From Anaerolineae bacterium (lineage in GTDB: Bacteria; Chloroflexota; Anaerolineae; JAAYZQ01), in assembly GCA_016929795.1 (NCBI GenBank), contig JAFGIA010000375.1:1-39788 (forward strand): a DNA stretch of 39,788 bases, written 5' to 3'. How positions within the stretch are numbered: position 1 is the first letter of the stretch; each line of letters starts with the position of its first letter. The notes under the pieces were generated by a model. The model was not told the origin of the DNA. It made no database searches and saw only the letters and a list, made by a program, of their open reading frames with translations. Of this stretch, positions 33,612-39,788 are shown piece by piece. Position numbers and translations under genes: made by a program.

Positions 33612-34853
33612 TTATTCCATCCGGAAGCGCCACATGGCGGCGGCGAAAAAGAGGGCGGCGAACCCGGCTACGATCAGGATGTGGGGCAGCACTTGCGCCA
33701 GACCATACCCGTCGGACATCAAGCGCATGTAGGCTTCTAGCGCGTGCGCGTGGGGTGTGAGCCTGGATATGGCGGCCATCACTCCCCCCTCGCGAAAGAA
33801 GGGATAGACACAGCCACCGGCAGCCATCAGGATGAATCCGAGCAGCGTGCCCAGGTTGTCGGCCTGCCCGCTGGTGCGTGACACGGCGCCGATCAGCAGG
33901 CCGAGGGACGAAGCCGCCAGCGCGGTGACGAGGGCGATCAGGAACAGGCCGAGCGGCGAGCTGCCGAGAGGCATGTCAAAGGCCAGGGCGCCAATGCCCA
34001 GGAGGACAAGGGCCTGGGCAAAGACCACGCTCATGTAGGCCAGCACCTTGCCGGCGATGATCGAGCCGCGGCGCATGGGCGAGATGAGCAGCCGGCGGAA
34101 TGTGCCCAGCTCCTTTTCTTCGAGCAGCCGGGCGGCGATGAACCCCACCAGGAAAAAGCTGAACGCTACGGCAAAGGAAGGCATATAGTAGGAGAATGGG
34201 TTCCAGGGCTCGGCGGCGGCGCTGCCTTCCATATCCTCGACAGTGAGTGTGACCGCCGGCTCCTGGCGCAGGGCCTGCACCTCGGAGGCGAGCAGGCTAA
34301 ATACCTGTGCTTCGACCGCCTGCATCTGCTGGGGGCTGGCCCCGGCTGCGCCACTCTGGGCCAGCACGGCGCGGACGCCGTAGCGCAGCTCGCCTATGGT
34401 GGCAAGCTCGCCCACGATCTGGTTGACGATACCGGTGACGATGCCGGCCGGGGCGCCCTGGGCAGGGTCGGCCAGCACGGTGACGAGCACCGATTCCCCT
34501 GCGTCGATGCGGGCGCTGAAATCGGCGGGGATGACGACGGCGGCGGGCGCCTCACCATCGGCGATGCGCCGGTCGGCCCCGGCCTGGGTGTCGACGACCA
34601 CCAGGTCGAGCATGGACACCTCTTCCAGTGCCGCGACTATCTGCGCGCCGTATGGCCCCGAGTCCTCGTTCACCAGGTAGGTCGTGACGACCAGCCCCTC
34701 TTCTCCCTCGCTGGCCTTCATCGCCAACTGCGACGGCATGCCCAACACGACTGCGAACAACAAGGGCAGCAGAAAGAGCACTGCCAGCGAACCCTTGTCT
34801 CTCAGTAAAACCTGTATCTCTTTGACAGCGATGGCCAAGATCTCTCCGATCAT
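33612..34853 (-). CDS. ABC-2 type exporter permease (second)
   Basis: A 413-residue membrane protein of the ABC2_membrane_3/LnrM-LnrN type. One N-terminal helix (LAVLFLLPLLFAVVLG) is followed by a long external domain (about 45-215) and five or six C-terminal helices, with the cytoplasmic coupling motif LLEEKELGTFRRLLISPM. ATG 34853 was chosen because GGAGGAC lies six bases upstream; the frame is open to 34883. It is paralogous to the permease encoded just upstream, so the two probably form a heterodimer with the ATPase at 36128-37093. Confidence 0.92.
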   Translation of the reverse strand: MIGEILAIAVKEIQVLLRDKGSLAVLFLLPLLFAVVLGMPSQLAMKASEGEEGLVVTTYLVNEDSGPYGAQIVAALEEVSMLDLVVVDTQAGADRRIADGEAPAAVVIPADFSARIDAGESVLVTVLADPAQGAPAGIVTGIVNQIVGELATIGELRYGVRAVLAQSGAAGASPQQMQAVEAQVFSLLASEVQALRQEPAVTLTVEDMEGSAAAEPWNPFSYYMPSFAVAFSFFLVGFIAARLLEEKELGTFRRLLISPMRRGSIIAGKVLAYMSVVFAQALVLLGIGALAFDMPLGSSPLGLFLIALVTALAASSLGLLIGAVSRTSGQADNLGTLLGFILMAAGGCVYPFFREGGVMAAISRLTPHAHALEAYMRLMSDGYGLAQVLPHILIVAGFAALFFAAAMWRFRME

Positions 34854-34889
34854 TGTGTCCTCCATGGCTTGCACAGCTTTCAAATGGTA

Positions 34890-36125
34890 TTACTCGAACC
34901 GGAACTTGGACAATCCCACTCCGAAGAAGAGGAGTGTGAACCCGGCCAGCACAGCCAGCTCGGGCATGATCCCGGCCAGGCCCTGGTTGCGGACAAAGAG
35001 GTCGACGTAGGCACCGGCCGCCCAGTAGTGTGGGACGAACCTGCCCACTGCGCCGAGCAGGTCGCCCAGGAAAAAGCGGGGGATGAAGGCGCCGCTCACG
35101 GCGCCCATCACCCACAGCGCCACTGTGCCGATGCCGCTGATCTGGCTCTCGGTGCGGGCGATGGCTGCCAGGAGCACGCCCAAGCCGGTGGCGCACAGCG
35201 CGACCATGACCGAGAGGACGATCAGGGCCAGGGGGGAGCGACCTAATGACAGCGGCGACAACCCGCCGAGGGGCAGCAGGAACCGGGCGGCAACGAGAAT
35301 GACCGCGATCTGGACCAGGATCAGGACCAGGTTGGGGATCATTTTGCCCACAAGCAGCTCCCCGCGGCCCAGGGGCGCTACCAGCAGGCGACGGTAGCTG
35401 CCCAGCTTTTTCTCGGAATAGATGGCCATGGCGGTGCTGCCCGCGGCAAGAAAGACAAAGAGGACCATAAAGCCGGGCACGCTGACGTCGGTGGGGTTGA
35501 AATCGTGCTCGCGGGTGATGGCCTCGGGCAGCCTCGACTCGACGCCGATCAGGGGCTCGCTCTGTGCGCGCTCGAACTGGGCCTGCATCTGGGCTGTGGC
35601 CTGCTCGGCCATGGCACGCTGCGCTTCTTCCGGCGCGCCGGGCATGACCTCGCCGATGCGCTGTGCGGCGGCGAGCAGGCGCACTTGCAGCGCGAGCCGG
35701 TCGGTCACGGCGGCGATGGCCTGGCGCGCGGCCTCGACAGCCGAGTCGTCGGGGTCGCGCCCCGTCACCAGCCGCAGGCCGGCCTGCCGCCCGGCGGCGA
35801 CGTCGGCGCTGAACCCGGCCGGGATGGTCAGCACCTGGTCGGCCTGCCCCTCTTCCAGGAGCGCCTGCGCCTCACCCTCGCCATAGAGATCGACGCGCAC
35901 CACCCCGCCCTGATCCAGCCCGTCGATCAGTGCCTGGGTCACCGTCCCGCCTGGGTCCAGGTTCACCACGGGCAGGGGCATCGTCGACTCGCCGGTGTCC
36001 GACTGGGCAAAGGCGGCGCTAAAGGCGATGATAAAGATCAAGGGCAGGGCAAAGGTCATCACCAGGCGGCCACGCTCGCGGATGAGGATCTGTAGATCTT
36101 TGTAAGCGACGTGTAGGATGTTCAT
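34890..36125 (-). CDS. ABC-2 type exporter permease (first)
   Basis: A 411-residue permease with the same plan as its neighbour: N-terminal helix (LVMTFALPLIFIIAFSAAFA), large external domain (about 40-225) with Ala/Gln-rich helices, then a cluster of about six helices. The coupling sequence YSEKKLGSYRRLLVAPLGRG matches the family. ATG 36125 follows GAGGGA and lies two bases after the ATPase stop, so it is translationally linked. Substrate is not evident from sequence; lipid-like or polyene-type amphiphiles are exported by related LnrLMN systems. Confidence 0.92.
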   Translation of the reverse strand: MNILHVAYKDLQILIRERGRLVMTFALPLIFIIAFSAAFAQSDTGESTMPLPVVNLDPGGTVTQALIDGLDQGGVVRVDLYGEGEAQALLEEGQADQVLTIPAGFSADVAAGRQAGLRLVTGRDPDDSAVEAARQAIAAVTDRLALQVRLLAAAQRIGEVMPGAPEEAQRAMAEQATAQMQAQFERAQSEPLIGVESRLPEAITREHDFNPTDVSVPGFMVLFVFLAAGSTAMAIYSEKKLGSYRRLLVAPLGRGELLVGKMIPNLVLILVQIAVILVAARFLLPLGGLSPLSLGRSPLALIVLSVMVALCATGLGVLLAAIARTESQISGIGTVALWVMGAVSGAFIPRFFLGDLLGAVGRFVPHYWAAGAYVDLFVRNQGLAGIMPELAVLAGFTLLFFGVGLSKFRFE

Positions 36126-36127
36126 GT

Positions 36128-37093
36128 TTATTCCCTCAGCTTTTTCCCGGTCAACTGGAGAAAGACGGTCTCCAGGTTCGGCTCCAGCATCTCCAAGGAG
36201 GTGATGCGCTGGTCGAGGCGGTTGGTGATGTCGAGGACGCCCATCAGCGCCTCTTGGGTGTTGCGCGCCTCGATCTTGAGCTGGCCATTGGTGCGGCTGC
36301 TGGCCTTGACGGCAGGCAGCGCAGCCACCTGGGCGACCAGGGCATCGATTGTTTGGCCCGGCTCTCCCTCGGCCGCAGCCTCGTCGATGCCGAGGATGAT
36401 CAGACCGCCACCCAGCCCGCGAATGAGGTCCGCCGGCGTGTCGAGGGCGACGATACGGCCCAGATCGACGATGGCCACGCGGTGGCAGAGGCGCTGGGCC
36501 TCTTCCATATAGTGGGTGGTATAGATGACGGTCATGCCCTCGCGGTTGAGTGCCTCGACGCTCTCAAAGATGGCGTTCCGGCTCTGCGGGTCGACGCCCA
36601 CTGTGGGCTCGTCGAGAAAGAGGATCGAGGGCTTGTGGAGCAGGCCGGCGGCGATGTTGATGCGGCGCTTCATGCCGCCCGAATAGGTTTCGATGGGCGC
36701 GTCGGCGCGCTCGGTCAGGCCGACCATCTCCAGCACGCCGTCCACCCGGCCAGCCAGCTCTTTGCCCTTCAGGCCATAGATGCGGCCAAAAAAGTTGAGG
36801 TTCTGGCGCGCCGAGAGGGTCGGGTAGAGCGCCAGGTCCTGGGGCACCAGGCCGACCCTGGCGCGGGCGGCCCGCCCCGCTTGGGCCAGGTCGAGGCCGT
36901 CGATGGTGATCCGGCCCTGGTCGGGCGGGAAGAGGCCGGTGAGCATGGAGATGGTGGTGGTCTTGCCGGCGCCGTTGGGCCCGAGCAAGCCAAAGACCTC
37001 GCCGCGCGCCACCTGGAGCGAGATGCCGTCGACGGCCTGGACGTCACCGTAGGCTTTGTGCAGGTCGTGGGCTATCAATATGGCTTCAGACAT
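36128..37093 (-). CDS. ABC exporter ATP-binding protein
   Basis: A 321-residue ATPase of the DrrA/CcmA/LnrL type. Walker A is GPNGAGKTTT, the Q-loop region VGLVPQDLALYPTLSA, the ABC signature YSGGMKRRINIAAGLLHKP, Walker B ILFLDEPTVGVDP and the switch His in TTHYMEEAQ. The C-terminal 80 residues form the extra domain usual in this subfamily. ATG 37093 has AGGGAGGGAAAA upstream. It is first of the exporter operon and divergent from the tetR-like gene. Confidence 0.95.
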   Translation of the reverse strand: MSEAILIAHDLHKAYGDVQAVDGISLQVARGEVFGLLGPNGAGKTTTISMLTGLFPPDQGRITIDGLDLAQAGRAARARVGLVPQDLALYPTLSARQNLNFFGRIYGLKGKELAGRVDGVLEMVGLTERADAPIETYSGGMKRRINIAAGLLHKPSILFLDEPTVGVDPQSRNAIFESVEALNREGMTVIYTTHYMEEAQRLCHRVAIVDLGRIVALDTPADLIRGLGGGLIILGIDEAAAEGEPGQTIDALVAQVAALPAVKASSRTNGQLKIEARNTQEALMGVLDITNRLDQRITSLEMLEPNLETVFLQLTGKKLRE

Positions 37094-37241
37094 TTTTCCC
37101 TCCCTGTTGTTTCATCACGCCTTGACCGCGTATCTGCCCCCAGGATAGCAGAAGAGGGGTCACATTGAGTAGTGCCAGAGGTCACGTCTCGGGTCACGAT
37201 GCAATCGCCTTGCCACCACCCGCACTACCTTCCACTCGATC

Positions 37242-37260
37242 ATACCGACCGGTCGGTTTG
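37242..37260. promoter_or_regulatory. TetR-family operator, site 1
   Basis: Contains the perfect 14-bp palindrome ACCGACCGGTCGGT (37244-37257). The last bases touch the -35 box at 37258. The flanking bases ATA...TTG are the same as in site 2. Confidence 0.82.
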
Positions 37261-37286
37261 ACAGCGTGCGCAAAGCATGATAGAAT
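37258..37286 (+). promoter_or_regulatory. Promoter of the TetR-family gene
   Basis: Perfect TTGACA (37258-37263), 17-bp spacer, TAGAAT (37281-37286). It is enclosed by the two operators, so a bound repressor would block polymerase at both ends. Transcription should start near 37293, inside site 2. Confidence 0.85.
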
Positions 37287-37287
37287 A

Positions 37288-37306
37288 ATACCGACCGGTC
37301 GGTTTG
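37288..37306. promoter_or_regulatory. TetR-family operator, site 2
   Basis: Second identical 19-bp copy with core ACCGACCGGTCGGT at 37290-37303, immediately after the -10 box and covering the predicted transcription start. Centre-to-centre distance to site 1 is 46 bp, between four and five helical turns. Confidence 0.82.
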
Positions 37307-37326
37307 TTATGGAAAAGGAGACCACG

Positions 37327-37923
37327 ATGGCGACCATACAGTCACGAGCAGAAGAGACACGGGGCCGAATCCTGGAGGCAGCCACCGATGCCTTTGCCCG
37401 CTACGGCTACGATGGGACGGGGGTGGCCGAGATCTGCCGCCGCGCTGGTGTGACCAAAGGTGGTTTCTATCACCACTTTCCGAGCAAGCAGGCGGTCTTC
37501 CTGGAGATGCTCGATCAGTGGCTGGAAGGGATCGACGCGCAGCTCGCCGCGATCCACACGGGCGAGGTGCCGGTGCCCGACGAGCTGTTGCGCATGACCG
37601 GCCTGGTGCGGGGGGTATTCCAGGATGCGAGCGGCAAGCTGCCGATCTTTTTGGAGTACCTGACCCAATCGACGCACAGCTCGACGGTGTGGCAGACGAC
37701 GGCCGCGCCGCTGCGCAAATATCAAAAGTACTTTGCCGTCATGCTGGCCAAGGGGATGGAAGAGGGCTCGCTGCGCCGGGTGGACCCCGATCTCGCGGCA
37801 CACACCCTCTTTTCGTTCGCACTCGGGCTGTTGGTCCTCGGCCTGCTCGATCCCCACAGCGCCGATTGGGGACAAGTGGCCCAGGGGGGCATGCGCCTGC
37901 TGCTCGATGGGCTGGCATCGTAG
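37327..37923 (+). CDS. TetR/AcrR-family transcriptional regulator
   Basis: A 198-residue one-component regulator. The N-terminal HTH (about 8-55) reads TRGRILEAATDAFARYGYDG, then TGVAEICRRAGVTKGGFYHH, very typical of the family including the FYHHF recognition-helix end. The C-terminal ligand domain is helical and of the AcrR type. ATG 37327 was preferred over ATG 37309 because AAGGAG is seven bases upstream. The gene probably represses itself through the two operators in its own promoter and, given the divergent layout, may also control the ABC exporter and the downstream epimerase-like gene. Confidence 0.95.
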   Translation: MATIQSRAEETRGRILEAATDAFARYGYDGTGVAEICRRAGVTKGGFYHHFPSKQAVFLEMLDQWLEGIDAQLAAIHTGEVPVPDELLRMTGLVRGVFQDASGKLPIFLEYLTQSTHSSTVWQTTAAPLRKYQKYFAVMLAKGMEEGSLRRVDPDLAAHTLFSFALGLLVLGLLDPHSADWGQVAQGGMRLLLDGLAS

Positions 37924-37951
37924 AATCCTACATAGAGAAGGAGAGTTCGAC

Positions 37952-38995
37952 TTGAGAGTAGTCGTGACCGGAGCATTGGGCAACGTAGGCCGGAGCGCGG
38001 TGGAGGAGCTGCTGAAACAGGGCCACACCGTGCGTTGTTTTGACCTGAAAACACGCCCCAACGTGCGGGCGGCGCGGGCGCTCGCGCGCCGCGCCGGGCG
38101 CGGGGGCAGTGTCGACGTGGTGTGGGGCGACCTGCGCCGGCCGGAGGACGTGGCGGCGGCGGTTGCCGGCCAGGAGGCGGTCATTCACCTGGCGTTCATT
38201 ATCCCCAAGCTGTCGTCCACCGGCTTTGAGTCGGAAGAGCACCCCGACTGGGCACGGGAGATCAATGTCGGCGGCACCAGGAATCTGCTGGCCGCCGTGG
38301 AGGCGCAGCCACGCCCGCCGCGGTTTATCTTTGCCTCGTCGTATCACATCTATGGGCGCACCCACGACCGGGTTCCGCCGCTGACGGCCGACGACCCGGT
38401 CAACCCGATCGAGCATTACGCCCAGCACAAGGTCGAGTGCGAGCAGATGGTGCGCGCGACGCAGTCCGAATGGGCTATCCTGAGGCTGGCGGCCGCCTTT
38501 CCGCTGGCGATGAAGCTCGATCCTGGCATGTTTGACATTCCGATGGAGAACCGGATGGAGTATGTGCACACGCATGACGCCGGGCTGGCCTTTGCCAACG
38601 CGGTGTCGTGCCCCGATGTGTGTGGCAAGGTGCTGCTCATCGGCGGCGGGCCTCGCTGCCAGTATACCTATCGCCAGATCACGACCAAGGTGCTGGAGGG
38701 GATAGGGGTGGGTCTCCTGCCCGATCGCGCTTTCGCCACCATCCCCTTTCCGACGGACTGGCTCGATACTGAAGAGAGCCAGCGCCTGCTCCACTACCAG
38801 CGCCTGACGCTGGACGACTATGTGCGGGACATGCGGGCCGCCCTCGGCTGGCGACGCGGTCTGATCCGCGTGTTTCGTCCTGTGGCCCGCCAATTGTTGC
38901 TCCACCAGTCGCGCTACTACCAGGAGAAAAAGTGGGAGTGGCTGGGGGCTGCGATTCGAGCCTTCCGGGTGAGCAAAAAGCCCGTCCGGTTGTAA
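37952..38995 (+). CDS. NAD-dependent epimerase/dehydratase-like protein (extended SDR)
   Basis: A 347-residue Rossmann-fold oxidoreductase-like protein. The N-terminus MRVVVTGALGNVGRSAVEEL has the TGxxGxxG dinucleotide motif; further family features are the Asp in VVWGDLRRPEDV, AVIHLAF, the Ser-rich FIFASSYHIYG and the catalytic YAQHK (YxxxK). The C-terminal part ends in a basic tail. The start is TTG 37952, with AAGGAGAG six bases upstream. It lies 28 bp after the TetR gene, so the two are probably co-transcribed. The substrate is not evident. Confidence 0.88.
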   Translation: MRVVVTGALGNVGRSAVEELLKQGHTVRCFDLKTRPNVRAARALARRAGRGGSVDVVWGDLRRPEDVAAAVAGQEAVIHLAFIIPKLSSTGFESEEHPDWAREINVGGTRNLLAAVEAQPRPPRFIFASSYHIYGRTHDRVPPLTADDPVNPIEHYAQHKVECEQMVRATQSEWAILRLAAAFPLAMKLDPGMFDIPMENRMEYVHTHDAGLAFANAVSCPDVCGKVLLIGGGPRCQYTYRQITTKVLEGIGVGLLPDRAFATIPFPTDWLDTEESQRLLHYQRLTLDDYVRDMRAALGWRRGLIRVFRPVARQLLLHQSRYYQEKKWEWLGAAIRAFRVSKKPVRL

Positions 38996-39019
38996 ATAAA
39001 CGAAAAGGAGAAAAAGAGA

Positions 39020-39586
39020 ATGTCCAAGAAAATGCTGTTGATCGTGACGGTTGTGCTGGCTGTGCTGGTGGCTGTGCCTGGCGCTTTTGCCCAGGGGACG
39101 GCGCAAGATGTCATCCAGAGCTACTATGCCGAGCTGGAGCAAGCAGTGGTGAGCGGGGGGGCCACTCCGGCCCTGTTGGACCTGTTCGCCGACGACGCGA
39201 CGATCATCCTCACCGCGCTGTCGCCCGACCCGGTGCAGGGCAAAGAGGCGATCCAGACGGTGTTTGCCAGCATCCTGCCCATGCTGCAGGGGCTAAAGAC
39301 AACGATGGGCGACGTAACCATCGAAGGTGAGACGTTGACCGTCAACTATACGCTCACCGTGGCGAGCACAGAGGGCGCGATCCCCGCCACCGATACCTTT
39401 GTCATCCGGGACGGCAAGATCCAGTCGCTCAAGATCGATATCGCGCCCGAAGCGCTGGCCGGCACCACGGCCGGGGCTACACCCGCCACCCTACCCACGT
39501 CGGGCGGTCCTGGTGTGTTGTTCCCTGCTCTGCTGGTCCTGGGCGGCGCTGCGCTGGCCACACTGAGCCGGCGCGTGGCACGCTAG
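39020..39586 (+). CDS. Secreted SnoaL/NTF2-like protein with sortase-like C-terminus
   Basis: A 188-residue exported protein. Residues 1-24 are a signal peptide (cleavage after AFA), residues about 28-145 form an NTF2/SnoaL-like fold (VIQSYYAELEQAVVSGG, LLDLFADDATIILT, GKEAIQTVFASIL). The C-terminus is LPTSG (158-162), a hydrophobic stretch (165-181) and a short Arg tail (SRRVAR), the three-part plan of a cell-wall sorting signal, although Ser replaces Thr in LPxTG. Alternatively it is a simple membrane anchor. ATG 39020 follows AAGGAG. It is 24 bp from the epimerase-like gene. Confidence 0.82.
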   Translation: MSKKMLLIVTVVLAVLVAVPGAFAQGTAQDVIQSYYAELEQAVVSGGATPALLDLFADDATIILTALSPDPVQGKEAIQTVFASILPMLQGLKTTMGDVTIEGETLTVNYTLTVASTEGAIPATDTFVIRDGKIQSLKIDIAPEALAGTTAGATPATLPTSGGPGVLFPALLVLGGAALATLSRRVAR

Positions 39587-39614
39587 TGTTCGTGCGTGGG
39601 AATCTCCCCGCAGT

Positions 39615-39788
39615 TGTCATTGCGAGGGCACGCCGTTGGGGCCGAAGCAGTTGCTCACGTGATCCAAGGGGGGGGGATTGCTTCGCTGCGCTACTAAGAA
39701 ACTGTCATTGCGAGGGCGCCGTCGTTTGGCGCCCGAAGCAATCCCCGACATAGTCACAGATGGGGATTGCTTCGCTCGCCCGCGCCTC
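39615..39788. repeat. Dispersed hairpin repeats at the window end
   Basis: TGTCATTGCGAGGGC occurs twice (39615-39629, 39703-39717). Each is followed by an inverted unit around CGAAGCAATCCCC: in the second copy 39734-39746 pairs perfectly with 39762-39774, and GGCGCC at 39715-39720 pairs with 39728-39733. In the first copy the arm is degenerate. Repeats with the theme GTCATTGCGAG...GAAGCAATCC occur in several bacterial phyla. The copy may continue beyond the window. No gene is seen from 39587 on. Confidence 0.75.

Noticed and set aside
37094..37240. Promoter for the ABC exporter operon
   Set aside because: TATCCT with a preceding TG can be seen on the minus strand, but no fitting -35 box; too weak to report as a feature.

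Overview
The window reads as chromosomal DNA of a moderately GC-rich member of the Chloroflexota, most likely an Anaerolineae-type lineage. This is inferred from protein style (zinc-type S14, L36, S4 and L24, an enlarged L17, a mevalonate kinase, Ser/Thr kinases carrying PQQ propellers, histidine-kinase-like proteins without the histidine). No rRNA or tRNA is present to fix it.

Region 1 (1-17632, all +) is the S10-spc-alpha ribosomal supercluster in classical order: rpsJ (5' cut), rplC, rplD, rplW, rplB, rpsS, rplV, rpsC, rplP, rpmC, rpsQ, rplN, rplX, rplE, rpsN (type Z), rpsH, rplF, rplR, rpsE, rpmD, rplO, secY, adk, map, rpmJ, rpsM, rpsK, rpsD, rpoA, rplQ, truA, rplM, rpsI. infA, usually between map and rpmJ, is absent. 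A sigma70-like promoter lies between rpmJ and rpsM, and a Rho-independent terminator (17774-17804) closes the block.

Region 2 (17810-25350, +) starts at a strong promoter (TTGCCA-17-TGGTATAAT). It encodes a membrane GAF/PAS histidine-kinase-like protein whose phospho-acceptor His is replaced by Asp, a membrane-anchored double-LysM protein with a Pro/Thr tail, a DUF3307 membrane protein, a class B penicillin-binding protein and a mevalonate kinase. The first four look like a cell-envelope operon.

Region 3 (25368-30415, -) is a tightly overlapping Ser/Thr phosphorylation operon: cytoplasmic kinase with an eight-repeat PQQ propeller, PP2C phosphatase, DnaJ-vWA fusion, zinc-ribbon/FHA protein and a small acidic protein. 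The parts suggest a complete write/erase/read switch related in logic to kinase-phosphatase-vWA triads such as TerY-P. This is the best candidate for an under-described system here.

Region 4 (30488-32318) holds two copies of an 80-81 bp palindromic MITE-like element, each flanked by a perfect 8-bp direct repeat (CCGGGAAA; CTCTATTC). One sits between divergent promoters. The other sits exactly on the stop codon of a sensor kinase, separating it from its response-regulator partner. A small ORF and a SanA/YdcF-like DUF218 protein lie between them.

Region 5 (31546-37093, -) is an ABC-2 export system (ATPase and two permeases) followed by a HisKA_3 kinase and a NarL-type regulator, an arrangement like the linearmycin-resistance LnrLMN/LnrJK loci. 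A divergent TetR regulator (37327-37923) is driven by a promoter flanked by two identical palindromic operators and is followed by an NAD-dependent epimerase-like gene and a secreted SnoaL/NTF2-like protein with a sortase-like C-terminus. The last 200 bp carry dispersed hairpin repeats.
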